NCBI RefSeq assembly: GCF_004799515.1
Contig: NZ_SSMX01000014.1
Location: forward strand, 62,001-126,000
Direction: 5' to 3'
From: Phenylobacterium sp.
GTDB taxonomy: Bacteria; Pseudomonadota; Alphaproteobacteria; Caulobacterales; Caulobacteraceae
DNA: 64,000 nt
This document shows, one piece after another, positions 8,961-19,075 of the stretch (position 1 is its first letter; each line of letters opens with the position of its first letter). The position numbers were made by a program, and so were the translations under genes. The notes beneath the pieces are model-generated. The model made no database searches and was not told the origin of the DNA. It saw only the letters and a list, made by a program, of their open reading frames with translations.

Positions 8961-9829
8961 CCGTCGCCACCCGCCGGATCGCCGCCAACGGCTTCGACTT
9001 CGCCGTGGACGAGGCGGGCGAGGGCGACCGGCTGGCGCTATGCCTGCATGGCTTCCCGGAGAGCCGCTTCTCCTGGCGCTATCAGCTGCCGTTGCTGGCG
9101 GAGATGGGCTACCGCGTCTGGGCCCCCGACCTGCGTGGCTATGGCGAGACCGAGCCCAAGCCGCGCGAGGTCTCGGCCTACCTGATCGACCGGCTGATGG
9201 AGGACGTCGCCGCCCTTATTGACGCCAGCGGGGCGAAGTCCATCACCTTGATCGGCCACGACTGGGGCGCGGGCGTCGCCTGGGCCTTCGCCGCCAACCG
9301 GGTGCGTCCGCTAGAGCGGCTGGTGATCATGAACGTCCCGCATCCGGCGATCATGGCGACGCAGCTCCGCCGGAATTGGGCGCAGCTGACGAAGTCCTGG
9401 TACATGTTCTTCTTTCAGCTTCCCGGCCTGCCGGAATGGGGCGCGACCGCCAACGACGGGCGCGCGATCCGCCGCGCCTTCCACGGCATGGCCATCGACA
9501 AGTCGAACTTCACGCCGGACGTGCTGGACCGCTACGCCGCGGACGCTCAGCGACCGGGGGCCATGCGCGGCATGATCAACTGGTATCGCGCCGCCTTTCG
9601 CCTGGGCGGGAAGCTGCGCGGCCCCTGGCCGGTGATCGAGACGCCGACGCTGATGATCTGGGGCGAGGCGGACGCGGCGCTGGGCGTCGAGCTGCTCGAC
9701 GGCACGGACGCCTACGTCCGCGACCTCACCATCCGCCGCCTGCCGAACGTTTCCCACTGGGTGCAGCAGGAGGCGCCGCAGACGGTGAACCCGATCCTCG
9801 CCGAATGGCTGGCGGCGCCCCGCGTCTGA
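8957..9829 (+). CDS. Alpha/beta hydrolase, epoxide hydrolase-like
   Basis: A 290-residue alpha/beta-hydrolase. It shows the HGFPESRFSW oxyanion motif, nucleophile elbow GHDWGAG with Asp as nucleophile (epoxide hydrolase/haloalkane dehalogenase type rather than Ser esterase), acid Asp in IWGEADAALG and base His in SHWVQQE. The cap region contains WYRAAFR, possibly an epoxide-polarising Tyr. I place the start at the ATG overlapping the upstream TGA (ATGA); a longer in-frame opening back to 8648 overlaps the GNAT gene and is unlikely to be coding. Confidence 0.87.
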   Translation: MTVATRRIAANGFDFAVDEAGEGDRLALCLHGFPESRFSWRYQLPLLAEMGYRVWAPDLRGYGETEPKPREVSAYLIDRLMEDVAALIDASGAKSITLIGHDWGAGVAWAFAANRVRPLERLVIMNVPHPAIMATQLRRNWAQLTKSWYMFFFQLPGLPEWGATANDGRAIRRAFHGMAIDKSNFTPDVLDRYAADAQRPGAMRGMINWYRAAFRLGGKLRGPWPVIETPTLMIWGEADAALGVELLDGTDAYVRDLTIRRLPNVSHWVQQEAPQTVNPILAEWLAAPRV

Positions 9830-9879
9830 CCCTAGGTTCGCTCGCAGGCCGAGGCTGACATCGGCGCGGAGGACGAGCG

Positions 9880-10758
9880 ATGGGACGCACCACCCGGGTT
9901 CTGGCGGACGGCATCTATTTCGGCGAAGCGCCGCGCTGGCATGACGGCCGCATGTGGTTCAGCGACTTCTACGCCCACGCCGTGAAGTCGGTGTCTCTGG
10001 CCGGCGATGTGCGCACGGAATTCGAGATCGACGACCAGCCCTCGGGCCTCGGCTGGCTGCCGGACGGCTCCATGCTGATCGTCTCTATGACCAGGCGCCA
10101 GGTTCTGCGCCGCACGGCGGACGGCCAGATGAGCGTGCATGCCGACCTGGGCCAGGTCGCCGGCTTCCATTGCAACGACATGGTCGTCGACGCGGCGGGC
10201 CGCGCCTATGTCGGCAACTTCGGCTTCGACCTTGACGCCGGCATCGCCGACCGCGGCGTCCCGGGCGTGCTGGCCGACCATCCGACCGCCAAGCTGGCCT
10301 GCGTCTCGCCCGATGGCGCGGTCACGGTCGCCGCCAGCGACATGAGTTTTCCCAACGGCACGGTTATCACCCCGGACGGCAAGACCCTGATCCTCGGTGA
10401 GACCCTGGCCGGTTGTCTGACAGCCTTCGATATCGCCGCCAACGGCGGCCTCTCGAATCGCCGGGTCTGGGCGACGCTCTCGCCCCGGATCCCGGACGGC
10501 ATCGCGCTCGACGCCGACGGCGCCATCTGGGTCGCCAACCCTTTCGCGCCGGAGTGCCTGCGGGTCACGGAGGGCGGCGAGGTGCTGGAGGTCATCGACA
10601 CCGCCGCGCCCTGCTACGCCTGCATGCTGGGCGGCGACGACGGCCGCACCCTCTTCATGTTCACCGCCTCGAGCTCGAACTCGCACCAGGCGGCGGCCTC
10701 GCCCAGCGGCGCGGTGCTGATCGCCACCGTCGAGAGCCCGCACGCGGGACGGCCCTAG
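9880..10758 (+). CDS. SMP-30/gluconolactonase/LRE family protein
   Basis: A 292-residue six-bladed propeller of the SMP-30/gluconolactonase family, metal-dependent lactonases. Metal-ligand candidates are the Glu in GEAPRWHDG, Asn in CNDMVVDAAG and Asp in PDGIALDADG. WFSDFYAHAV and the repeated blade motifs fit the fold. GGAGGACGAGCG lies just before the ATG. It follows the epoxide-hydrolase-like gene by 50 bases and may act with it, but the lactone substrate is unknown. Confidence 0.83.
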   Translation: MGRTTRVLADGIYFGEAPRWHDGRMWFSDFYAHAVKSVSLAGDVRTEFEIDDQPSGLGWLPDGSMLIVSMTRRQVLRRTADGQMSVHADLGQVAGFHCNDMVVDAAGRAYVGNFGFDLDAGIADRGVPGVLADHPTAKLACVSPDGAVTVAASDMSFPNGTVITPDGKTLILGETLAGCLTAFDIAANGGLSNRRVWATLSPRIPDGIALDADGAIWVANPFAPECLRVTEGGEVLEVIDTAAPCYACMLGGDDGRTLFMFTASSSNSHQAAASPSGAVLIATVESPHAGRP

Positions 10759-10916
10759 ACCGCGCCAAGCCCTCGTTGGCCCACCACCGGTCGGCAAGTT
10801 TCGCTGTCGTAATGGCTTGACCTGTGGCCGGTAAGGACTACCTGCCAAACGCTGCAGCTAACAAGATATCCCTATGAAACGCGTGTCGCCCGTGGGCGCG
10901 ACTTAGGCCCGCCTCG

Positions 10917-13900
10917 ATGTCACGCTTCTTCATAGACCACCCGATCTTCGCCTGGGTCATCGCCCTGGTCGTCATGCTGGCCGGGGTTTTCGCTGTCCGC
11001 AGCCTGCCGATCGCGCAGTACCCCAGCATCGCCCCGCCGGCGGTGACCATCGCGGCTACCTATCCCGGCGCCTCGGCGGAGACCCTGCAGACCTCCGTCA
11101 CCCAGGTGATCGAGCAGCAGCTCAACGGCCTCGACGGGCTGCTCTATTTCTCGTCAAACAGCAGCTCCAGCGGCCAGGTCACCATCACCGCGACCTTCAA
11201 GGCCGGGACCAACCCCGACATCGCCCAGGTCCAGGTGCAGAACAAGGTCCAGGCGGCCACGCCGCTGCTGCCGCCGCAGGTGCAGCAGCTGGGCGTCACC
11301 GTGGCCAAGAGCCAGACCAACTTCCTCCTGATCGTGGCGCTCTCGGACCCGACCGAGCACTACACGAACTTCGACATCTCCGACTTCATGGTCAGCAACT
11401 TCCAGGACCCCCTGTCGCGGGTGAACGGGGTGGGCGCGATCCAGACCTTCGGCGCCCAGCACGCCATGCGGATCTGGCTCGATCCCTACAAGCTGAACAG
11501 CTTCCAACTGACGCCGGCCGATGTGCAGGCCGCCGTCCAGTCGCAGAACATCCAGGTCTCCGCCGGCCAGGTCGGCGGCCTGCCGACGGTCAAGGACCAG
11601 CAGCTGAACGCCACGGTCACCGCCCAGTCGCGGCTGACCACCGCCGAGGAGTTCCGCAAGATCGTCGTGCGCGGCGAGACCAACGGCGGCCTGGTGACCT
11701 TGGCCGACGTGGCGCGTGTCGAACTGGGCAGCGACAGCTACGATTCGATCAGCCGGCTGAACGGCCATCCCGCCGCCGGCGTCGCCGTCCAGCTCGCGCC
11801 CGGCGCTAACGCGCTGACCACCGCCGACGCGGTGAAGGCCCGCGCCACCGAGCTCGCGGCCAACCTGCCGCCAGGCCTGCAGCTGTCCTTCCCGGTGGAC
11901 AACACCACCTTCGTGCGCATCTCGATCCAGGAGGTCATCAAGACCCTGGTCGAGGCCATGGTGCTGGTGACAGCGGTGCTGTTCATCTTCCTGCAGAACT
12001 GGCGCGCGACCCTGGTGCCGGCCATCGCCATTCCGGTCGTGCTGCTGGGCACCTTCGGGGTGCTGGAGATCCTCGGCTATTCGATCAACACGCTGACCCT
12101 GTTCGCCGTGGTCATCGTCATCGGCCTCTTGGTCGATGACGCCATTGTCGTGGTGGAGAACGTCGAGCGGCTGATGGACGAGGAGGGCCTCTCGCCCAAG
12201 GAGGCCTCCCGCAAATCCATGGACGAGATCACCGGCGCCCTGATCGGCATCGCCCTGGTGCTGATCGCGGTGCTGGCGCCCATGGGCTTCTTCGGCGGCT
12301 CGACGGGCGTCATCTACCGCCAGTTCTCGGTGACCATGGTCGCGGCCATCGTGCTCTCGGTCCTGGTGGCCCTGATCCTGACGCCGGCGCTCTGCGCGAC
12401 CCTCCTGAAGCCGCGCAAGGGCCAGGCGGCCGAGCACGGCCCCTTCGGTTGGTTCAACCGGAACTTCGACCGCTCCCGCACCGCCTACGAACGCGCCGTC
12501 CAGGGGCTGATCGGCAGGCCGTTGTGGCCGCTCGTGGCCTATGGGGCGATCGTCGTTGTCATGGCGGTGCTGTTCGTCCGCATGCCCACGGGCTTCCTGC
12601 CAGAAGAAGACCAGGGTGCGATGTTCGTCCAGATCACGCTGCCGGTGGGCGCGGTGCAGACCCGCACCCTCGACGCCCTGAAGACCGTCGAGCATCACTT
12701 CCTGGTCGACGAGAAGGACAATGTCGCGGCCCTCTTCACCGTCGCCGGGTTCAACTTCGCGGGGTCGGGTCAGAACTCGGGCATCGGCTTCCTCAAGCTG
12801 AAGGGCTGGGACGTCCGCAAGGGCGCCGCCAACCGCGCACCCGGCATCGTGCAGCGCGCCATGCGGGTGTTCTCCAGCGTCCGCGACGCGCAGATCTTCG
12901 TGATCGTGCCGCCGGCGGTGCAGGAACTCGGCAACGCCACCGGCTTCGACCTGCAACTGGAGGACCGCGGCGGCCTCGACCACCAGGCCTTCCTGGCCGC
13001 CCGCAACCAGCTGCTCGGCATGGCCAAGGCCGACCCCGACATGGTGGCCGTGCGGCCCAACGGCCTGGAGGACAGCCCGCAGATCCACGTCGCCGTCGAC
13101 ACCGTTCGAGCCGCCGCCATGGGCGTCAACCAGAACGACATCAACACCACCCTGACCAGCATCTGGGGGGCGAACTACATCGGCGATTTCGTCGACAACA
13201 ACCGCGTCAAGCACGTCTACCTGGAGGGCGACGCGCCCTATCGCACCAAGCCCAGCGACATCTTCGACTGGTACGTCCGCAACGCGGGCGGGACCATGGC
13301 CTCGTTCTCATCCTTCTCGACGGTCGATTGGATCTACGGCCCCTCGCAGCTGCAGCGCTACAACGGCGTCCCGTCCTTCGAGATCCAGGGCCAGGCGGCG
13401 CCCGGCAAGAGCTCCGGCGCGGCCATGTCGAAGATCGAGGCCATGGTGGCCAAGCTGCCGAAGGGCGTGAGCTCGGAGTGGACCGGCCTGTCGCTGCAGG
13501 AGCAGGCCGCCGGCGCCCAGGCGCCCTTGCTCTACGGCCTGTCGATCCTGGTGGTCTTCTTGTGCCTCTGCGCGCTCTACGAGAGTTGGTCGGTGCCGTT
13601 CGCGGTCGTCCTCGTGCTGCCGCTGGGGGTGGTCGGCGCCTTGCTCGCGGCCGGCCTGCGCGGGCTCTACAACGACATCTATTTCCAGGTCGGCCTGCTG
13701 ACCACCATGGGGCTGGCGGCGAAAAACGCCATCCTGATCGTGGAGTTCGCGCTCGCCGGGCAGCAGCAGGGGATGAGCACCCTGGAGGCGGCGCTGCATG
13801 CCTCGCGTCAGCGCCTGCGGCCGATCCTGATGACCTCGCTCGCCTTCATGGCCGGGGTCTTCCCCCTGGCCATCTCGACCGGGGCTGGCGCGGGCAGCCA

Positions 13901-14054
13901 GAACGACATCGGCACCGGCGTGATCGGCGGCATGTTGTCGGCGACGGTGCTGGCGATCTTCTTCACGCCGCTGTTCTTCGTGCTGGTCTTCCGCTTCTTC
14001 CCCGCCAAGCCTCCGGAAGAGACCCCGCCCGACGCGGTCGAACCGGCGGCCTAA
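10917..14054 (+). CDS. RND multidrug efflux transporter (AcrB/MexB type, HAE1)
   Basis: A 1045-residue inner-membrane pump that drives export of hydrophobic compounds with proton influx. It has 12 predicted membrane helices with two large periplasmic loops. The proton relay residues are Asp407/Asp408 (GLLVDDAIVVVENVER) and Lys936 (GLAAKNAILIVEFA). The N-terminus MSRFFIDHPIFAWVIA is canonical. No membrane-fusion protein or outer-membrane factor gene lies nearby and no regulator is adjacent, so it must borrow partners encoded elsewhere. The stop codon overlaps that of convergent hemB. The 158 bases upstream hold no confident promoter or operator. Confidence 0.95.
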   Translation: MSRFFIDHPIFAWVIALVVMLAGVFAVRSLPIAQYPSIAPPAVTIAATYPGASAETLQTSVTQVIEQQLNGLDGLLYFSSNSSSSGQVTITATFKAGTNPDIAQVQVQNKVQAATPLLPPQVQQLGVTVAKSQTNFLLIVALSDPTEHYTNFDISDFMVSNFQDPLSRVNGVGAIQTFGAQHAMRIWLDPYKLNSFQLTPADVQAAVQSQNIQVSAGQVGGLPTVKDQQLNATVTAQSRLTTAEEFRKIVVRGETNGGLVTLADVARVELGSDSYDSISRLNGHPAAGVAVQLAPGANALTTADAVKARATELAANLPPGLQLSFPVDNTTFVRISIQEVIKTLVEAMVLVTAVLFIFLQNWRATLVPAIAIPVVLLGTFGVLEILGYSINTLTLFAVVIVIGLLVDDAIVVVENVERLMDEEGLSPKEASRKSMDEITGALIGIALVLIAVLAPMGFFGGSTGVIYRQFSVTMVAAIVLSVLVALILTPALCATLLKPRKGQAAEHGPFGWFNRNFDRSRTAYERAVQGLIGRPLWPLVAYGAIVVVMAVLFVRMPTGFLPEEDQGAMFVQITLPVGAVQTRTLDALKTVEHHFLVDEKDNVAALFTVAGFNFAGSGQNSGIGFLKLKGWDVRKGAANRAPGIVQRAMRVFSSVRDAQIFVIVPPAVQELGNATGFDLQLEDRGGLDHQAFLAARNQLLGMAKADPDMVAVRPNGLEDSPQIHVAVDTVRAAAMGVNQNDINTTLTSIWGANYIGDFVDNNRVKHVYLEGDAPYRTKPSDIFDWYVRNAGGTMASFSSFSTVDWIYGPSQLQRYNGVPSFEIQGQAAPGKSSGAAMSKIEAMVAKLPKGVSSEWTGLSLQEQAAGAQAPLLYGLSILVVFLCLCALYESWSVPFAVVLVLPLGVVGALLAAGLRGLYNDIYFQVGLLTTMGLAAKNAILIVEFALAGQQQGMSTLEAALHASRQRLRPILMTSLAFMAGVFPLAISTGAGAGSQNDIGTGVIGGMLSATVLAIFFTPLFFVLVFRFFPAKPPEETPPDAVEPAA

Positions 14055-15067
14055 GCGCCCAGCATCCGGGCCGCCCGCGGGGCGAAATAGGTGATGACGC
14101 CCGCCGCGCCGGCGCGCTTGAAGCCACCCAGGCTCTCCAGGATGGCGCGCTCCTCGTCCAGCCAGCCGTTCCGCGCGGCGGCCATCAGCATGGCGTACTC
14201 GCCCGAGACCTGGAACGCGAAGGTCGGCACCGCGAAGGCGTCGACCACCTGGCGGACGATGTCGAGGTAGGGCATCCCCGGCTTGACCATCACCACGTCG
14301 GCGCCCTCCGCGATGTCGAGGGCCACCTCGCGCAGCGCCTCGGCGTGGTTGGCGTTGTCCATCTGGTAGGTCTTCTTGTCGCCTGGGTTCTCCACCGAGC
14401 CCGTGCCCAGTTTCCCGGAGCCGATCGCCTCGCGGTAGGGGCCGTAGAAGGCCGAGGCGTACTTGGCCGCATAGGACATGATCATCACGTCCTGCAGCCC
14501 CTCGGCCTCCAACGCCGCCCGCAGCGCCCCGCAACGGCCGTCCATCATGTCGCTGGGCGCGAGGATGTCGCAGCCGGCCTTGGCCTGCATCAGGCCCTGG
14601 GCGACCAGGCGTTCGATGGTCGGGTCGTTGAGGATGCGGCCGTTCTCGATCAGGCCGTCGTGGCCATGGTCGGTGAAAGGGTCGAGCGCCACGTCGCACA
14701 TGATCCCGACCTCGGGGGCGGCGTCCTTCATGGCCTTCACCGCCCGGGCGACCACGCCGTCGGGGTCCAGCGCCTGGGCGCCGGTGGCGTCCTTCTTGGA
14801 GCCGTCGATGTGCGGGAAGACCGCGATGGCCGGGATGCCCAGCGCGCGGGCTTCCTTCGCCGCCGCCGCGCAGTCCTTCACCGATAGCCGCGAGACGCCG
14901 GGCATGGCGGCCACCGGGACCTGGCCCTCGCCCTCGTGCACCACCATCGACCAGATCAGGTCGGCCGGGGTCAGCACCGTCTCGCGCACCAGCCGTCGGA
15001 TCCAGTCCGCCTGGCGCAGGCGGCGCAGACGCAGGGCAGGGTAGGCGGCGAGGGGCGCTTTGGTCAT
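14051..15067 (-). CDS. hemB: Delta-aminolevulinic acid dehydratase (porphobilinogen synthase)
   Basis: Condenses two 5-aminolevulinate molecules to porphobilinogen in heme synthesis. The 338 residues include the two active-site Lys in [14 protein letters not shown] and [12 protein letters not shown]. The metal-site segment reads [15 protein letters not shown], lacking the triple Cys of Zn-dependent enzymes and consistent with the Mg-dependent alphaproteobacterial type. It converges on the RND gene with a four-base overlap. hemA, the preceding step, is about 4 kb away on the other strand. Confidence 0.96.
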   Translation of the reverse strand: MTKAPLAAYPALRLRRLRQADWIRRLVRETVLTPADLIWSMVVHEGEGQVPVAAMPGVSRLSVKDCAAAAKEARALGIPAIAVFPHIDGSKKDATGAQALDPDGVVARAVKAMKDAAPEVGIMCDVALDPFTDHGHDGLIENGRILNDPTIERLVAQGLMQAKAGCDILAPSDMMDGRCGALRAALEAEGLQDVMIMSYAAKYASAFYGPYREAIGSGKLGTGSVENPGDKKTYQMDNANHAEALREVALDIAEGADVVMVKPGMPYLDIVRQVVDAFAVPTFAFQVSGEYAMLMAAARNGWLDEERAILESLGGFKRAGAAGVITYFAPRAARMLGA

Positions 15068-15171
15068 GGGCGGGCGTTTGCACCCGCTTAGCGCCGCCGC
15101 GCAACCCCTTCGGGAAAAATGGAGCGCCGCCGCGATTGACAGCCCGCCCGCGTCGCGCTGACTCCCCGCCC

Positions 15172-16311
15172 ATGGATTTCAACCTCACCGACGACCAGCG
15201 GGCCATCGAGGACGCCGCGCGCGCCTTCGCCACAGCCGAGCTGGCCCCGCATTCCGCGCGCTGGGACGCCGAGAGCCACTTCCCCGTCGACGTCCTAAAG
15301 AAGGCCGCCGAGCTGGGGTTCGCCGGCCTCTATGTGCAGGAGGACGTGGGCGGCTCGGCGCTCAGCCGGCTCGACGCCTCCATCGTCTTCGAACAGCTCT
15401 CCTACGGCGACGTCTCCACCGCGGCCTTCATCTCGATCCACAACATGGCGAGCTGGATGATCGACCGCTTCGGCGGCGACGAGATTCGCAACCGGTTCCT
15501 GCCGAAGCTCACCACCATGGAGCTGATCGCCTCCTACTGCCTGACCGAGCCGGGCTCGGGCTCGGACGCCGCGGCGCTTGCGACGACGGCGCGGCTGGAC
15601 GGCGACCACTATGTCCTGAACGGCTCGAAGGCCTTCATCTCCGGCGCCGGGACCTCCGACATCTATGTGGCCATGGTCCGCACCGGCGGGCCGGGGCCGA
15701 AAGGGATTTCGGCGGTCGTGGTGGAGAACGGCACGCCCGGGCTCTCCTTCGGCGGCCAGGAGAAGAAGATGGGCTGGAAGTCGCAGCCCACGGCCCAGGT
15801 CAACTTCGACGACTGCCGCGTCCCCGTGGCGAACCGGATCGGCGCGGAAGGCGAGGGGTTCCGCTTCGCCATGGCCGGCCTCGACGGCGGGCGGATCAAC
15901 ATCGCCTCCTGCTCGCTGGGCGGCGCGGGGCTCGCCCTCGACACCGCCAAGGCGCACCTGGAGACCCGCAAGCAGTTCGGCAATCCGCTGAAGGACTTCC
16001 AGGGCCTGCAATGGCGCTTCGCCGACATGGCGACGGAGTTGGAGGCCGCGCGGCTGATGGTGCGCCGCGCGGCCCACGCCCTGGACAGCAAGGATCCCAG
16101 GGCCACCCAGTACTGCGCCATGGCCAAGCGCTTCGCCACCGACGCCGGTTTCGAAGTGGCCAACCAGGCGCTGCAGCTGCACGGCGGCTACGGCTACCTT
16201 CAGGATTTCCCGTTGGAGCGGATCGTGCGCGACCTGCGGGTCCACCAGATCCTGGAAGGCGCCAATGAGATCATGCGGGTGATCACCGCCCGGGAGCTGT
16301 TCCGGCAATGA
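15172..16311 (+). CDS. Acyl-CoA dehydrogenase, probable isobutyryl-CoA dehydrogenase
   Basis: A 379-residue FAD flavoprotein that would oxidise isobutyryl-CoA to methacrylyl-CoA in valine catabolism. It has the family signatures [15 protein letters not shown] and [21 protein letters not shown]. The catalytic Glu is Glu362 in [14 protein letters not shown], a block very like mammalian ACAD8. I take the start at MDFNLTDDQ; an ATG 12 codons upstream (15136) lacks family support. It overlaps the next gene by ATGA, and the downstream HIBYL-CoA hydrolase and mmsB strongly support the valine assignment. Confidence 0.9.
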   Translation: MDFNLTDDQRAIEDAARAFATAELAPHSARWDAESHFPVDVLKKAAELGFAGLYVQEDVGGSALSRLDASIVFEQLSYGDVSTAAFISIHNMASWMIDRFGGDEIRNRFLPKLTTMELIASYCLTEPGSGSDAAALATTARLDGDHYVLNGSKAFISGAGTSDIYVAMVRTGGPGPKGISAVVVENGTPGLSFGGQEKKMGWKSQPTAQVNFDDCRVPVANRIGAEGEGFRFAMAGLDGGRINIASCSLGGAGLALDTAKAHLETRKQFGNPLKDFQGLQWRFADMATELEAARLMVRRAAHALDSKDPRATQYCAMAKRFATDAGFEVANQALQLHGGYGYLQDFPLERIVRDLRVHQILEGANEIMRVITARELFRQ

Positions 16312-17360
16312 GTGACGAGCCCCAAGTCATCACCCGGATCGAGGGCGCGGTCGGCCGCATCACGCTGAACCGGCCGCAGGCGCTGCATGCGCTCACCACC
16401 AACATGTGCCGGCTGATGATCGAGGCGCTTTCAGCCTGGCGCGTCGGCCCCGCGGTCAAGCTGGTGCTCATCGACCACGCCGGCGAGCGCGGCTTCTGCG
16501 CGGGCGGCGACATCCGCATGTTGGCGCGGAGCGGGGCGGGTGACGGCGCCGAGGCGCGGGAGTTCTTCTTCACCGAGTACCGGCTGAACACCCTGCTGCA
16601 CGACTACGAAAAACCCCTGGTCGCCATCATGGACGGCGTCACCATGGGCGGCGGTGTCGGCCTCTCGCGGCCCTGCCGCTTCCGGGTGGCCACCGAGCGG
16701 ACCACCTTCGCCATGCCGGAGACCGGCATCGGCCTCTTCCCGGACGTCGGCGGCGGCTGGTTCCTGTCGCGGATGAGCGACCACATCGGCCTGTGGCTGG
16801 CGCTCACCGGCGCGCGGATCAAGGCCGCCGACTGCGAGCTGGCCGGCATCGCCACCGACTATGTGGAAAGCGCCCGCGTCGGCGACCTGAAGGCCGCCGT
16901 CGTCGCCGATCCGGCGGCCATCGAGACGCTGCTGACCGAGTTCGAGGCCGATGCAGGCCGCCCGCCGCTGGCCGCCCACGTGGACGACATCTCCCGCCTC
17001 TTCGCCGGCGACAGCGTCGAGGCGATCTTCGCCGCCCTGGAAGCCGACGGCGGCGATTGGGCCAAGGCCCAGCTCGACGTCCTCAAGACCAAGTCGCCGC
17101 AGACGATGAAGGTCGCCTTCCGCCAGCTCCAGCTCGGGCGCGGCATGACCCGCTTCGCCGACAACATGGCCATGGAGTACCGGATCGGCGCCCGCGTCGT
17201 GCAGCGCCACGACTTCCTGGAAGGCGTGCGTGCGGTGATCGTCGACAAGGACAATGCGCCGAAATGGGATCCGCCGAGGCTGGAGGGCGTCACTGACGCC
17301 ATTCTCGACGAGATTTTTGCGCCGTTGGCTTCCGCTGAGGAATGGTCGCCTTTACCTTGA
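16308..17360 (+). CDS. 3-hydroxyisobutyryl-CoA hydrolase (enoyl-CoA hydratase fold)
   Basis: A 350-residue crotonase-fold enzyme. Length, [16 protein letters not shown], the oxyanion motif [24 protein letters not shown] and [19 protein letters not shown] match HIBYL-CoA hydrolase rather than a simple hydratase (about 260 residues). It would hydrolyse 3-hydroxyisobutyryl-CoA to free 3-hydroxyisobutyrate, the substrate of MmsB two genes downstream. A separate methacrylyl-CoA hydratase would be needed and is not in this cluster. Confidence 0.9.
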   Translation: MSDEPQVITRIEGAVGRITLNRPQALHALTTNMCRLMIEALSAWRVGPAVKLVLIDHAGERGFCAGGDIRMLARSGAGDGAEAREFFFTEYRLNTLLHDYEKPLVAIMDGVTMGGGVGLSRPCRFRVATERTTFAMPETGIGLFPDVGGGWFLSRMSDHIGLWLALTGARIKAADCELAGIATDYVESARVGDLKAAVVADPAAIETLLTEFEADAGRPPLAAHVDDISRLFAGDSVEAIFAALEADGGDWAKAQLDVLKTKSPQTMKVAFRQLQLGRGMTRFADNMAMEYRIGARVVQRHDFLEGVRAVIVDKDNAPKWDPPRLEGVTDAILDEIFAPLASAEEWSPLP

Positions 17361-17403
17361 CCGCACGGCGGAGCGAACGCCCGTCCTTGGAGGGACCACC
17401 CAG

Positions 17404-18162
17404 ATGAAATCGAAGCTGATGCTCGCGGCCGCCGTGGCCGTCGTCGTCACCGCCGCGGCCGCCTACGCCGCCCCGGCGGCCTACATCGCCGCCGCCGTCG
17501 CCGACAAGGGCCGCCCTGAGGCGGACACCAAGCGCGATGCCGACCGCAAGCCCGCCGAGATGATGGAATTCGCCGGGGTGAAGCCCGGCATGACAGTCGT
17601 CGATTTCCTGCCGGGGGGCGGCTACTTCACCCGCATCTTCTCGAAGGCCGTGGGCGCCAAAGGGACGGTCTACGCCGTCAGCGGCCCGCCGCGGGTCTCC
17701 AACGATCCCGCCAAGCCCGCGCCGACGCCGGCCCAGGACGTGATCGCCGCCGATCCGAACTACGCCAACGTCAAGTCGATCCATGCGCCATTGACCGGCG
17801 GCGTGGTGATCCCCACCAAGGCCGACGTCGTCTGGACCTCGCAGAACTATCACGACGTGAAGAACGCGCCGGGCATCGATATGCTGGCCTTCGACAAGTC
17901 GATCTATGACGCCCTGAAGCCGGGCGGCGTCTTCATCGTGCTCGACCACGTGGCCAACGCCGGCGACCCGAACTCCACCAAGACCCTCCACCGCATCGAT
18001 CCGGCCGTGGTGAAGCAGGAAGTCACCGCCGCGGGCTTCAAGTACGAAGGCGAGAGCACTGTGCTGAAGAACCCCGCCGACGACCACACCAAGGGCATCC
18101 GCGACGGCTTCTCCCAGGGGCAGACGGACCAGTTCATCTACAAGTTCCGCAAACCCAAGTAA
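17404..18162 (+). CDS. Exported class I methyltransferase-like protein
   Basis: A 252-residue protein with a Sec-type signal peptide (about residues 1-23, ending AYAAPAA). A SAM-binding-like Rossmann core follows: MTVVDFLPGGGYFTRIFSKAV as motif I, and LKPGGVFIVLDHV as motif IV/V. GGAGGG (17389-17394) supports the ATG at 17404. Export is odd for a methyltransferase because SAM is cytoplasmic. It sits between the hydrolase and mmsB, with no obvious step for it in valine breakdown. Substrate and true activity are unknown. Confidence 0.78.
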   Translation: MKSKLMLAAAVAVVVTAAAAYAAPAAYIAAAVADKGRPEADTKRDADRKPAEMMEFAGVKPGMTVVDFLPGGGYFTRIFSKAVGAKGTVYAVSGPPRVSNDPAKPAPTPAQDVIAADPNYANVKSIHAPLTGGVVIPTKADVVWTSQNYHDVKNAPGIDMLAFDKSIYDALKPGGVFIVLDHVANAGDPNSTKTLHRIDPAVVKQEVTAAGFKYEGESTVLKNPADDHTKGIRDGFSQGQTDQFIYKFRKPK

Positions 18163-18184
18163 GACAGCAGCTTAAGAGGATTTC

Positions 18185-19075
18185 ATGACCCGCATCGCCT
18201 TCATCGGCCTCGGCAACATGGGCGGCGGCATGGCCGCCAACCAAGCCAAGGCGGGTCATGAAGTCCTGGCTTTCGACCTGTCGAAGGCCGCTCTGGAGAA
18301 GGCGGTGGGCGCGGGCTGCATCGCCGCCGGCTCTGCCGCCGAGGCGGCGAAGGCCGCTGACGCCATCATCACCATGTTGCCGGCCGGCCATCATGTGCGC
18401 GCCGTCTATGACGAGGCGATCGCGCCCAATGCGAAGCCCGGCACGCTGATGATCGACTGCTCCACCATCGACGTGGAGAGCGCCCGCGCCGTCGCCGGCG
18501 GCATGGCCGGGCGCGGCTTCCGCTTCGCCGACGCCCCCGTCTCCGGCGGCCAGGCCGGCGCCGAGGCCGGGACCCTGGCCTTCATGGTCGGCTGCGCCGA
18601 TGAGGATTTCACGGCGGTCGAGGCCCTGATCTCGCCGATGTCGCGCATCACCATCCGCGCGGGCGACCATGGCGCGGGGCAGGCGGCCAAGATCTGCAAC
18701 AACATGGTGCTGGGCGCGACGATGATCGCCACTTGCGAGGCCTTCGCGCTCGCCGAAAAGCTCGGCTTGGAGCCGGAGCGGTTCTTCGAGATCGCGTCGA
18801 AGTCCTCGGGCCAGAGCTGGAGCCTGACCAGCTACTGCCCCTGGCCGGGTCCGGTGCCCACGGCGCCGTCGAATCGCAACTACGAGGGCGGCTTCGCCAC
18901 GGCCATGATGCTGAAGGACCTGAAGCTGGCGCAGGACGCTGCGGCCAAGGCCGGCGCCGCCACGCCCTTAGGCGCCCAGGCCGAGGGGCTCTACGCCCTG
19001 TTCGAGCGCCTCGGCGGCGGCGGCAAGGACTTCTCGGCGATTCTGGAACTGTTCCGGGGGCGCGCGCCCGCCTGA
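18185..19075 (+). CDS. mmsB: 3-hydroxyisobutyrate dehydrogenase
   Basis: A 296-residue NAD-dependent enzyme oxidising 3-hydroxyisobutyrate to methylmalonate semialdehyde. It has IGLGNMGGGMAANQAKAGHE, substrate loop DAPVSGGQAGAEAG and the catalytic Lys in GQAAKICNNMVLG. The true-HIBADH features NRNYEGGFATAMMLKDLKLA and SSGQSWSLTSYCPWPGPVP distinguish it from the paralogue at 7593. AAGAGGA precedes the ATG. It is the last gene of the valine cluster; methylmalonate-semialdehyde dehydrogenase (mmsA) is not in the window. Confidence 0.93.
   Translation: MTRIAFIGLGNMGGGMAANQAKAGHEVLAFDLSKAALEKAVGAGCIAAGSAAEAAKAADAIITMLPAGHHVRAVYDEAIAPNAKPGTLMIDCSTIDVESARAVAGGMAGRGFRFADAPVSGGQAGAEAGTLAFMVGCADEDFTAVEALISPMSRITIRAGDHGAGQAAKICNNMVLGATMIATCEAFALAEKLGLEPERFFEIASKSSGQSWSLTSYCPWPGPVPTAPSNRNYEGGFATAMMLKDLKLAQDAAAKAGAATPLGAQAEGLYALFERLGGGGKDFSAILELFRGRAPA

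Noticed and set aside
11154..13214. 686-codon minus-strand open frame
   Set aside because: Antisense to the RND pump gene, whose full set of conserved residues is on the plus strand.
12449..14887. 812-codon plus-strand open frame
   Set aside because: Runs in a second frame through the RND gene and then antisense to hemB; Arg/Pro/Gly-rich without any motif.
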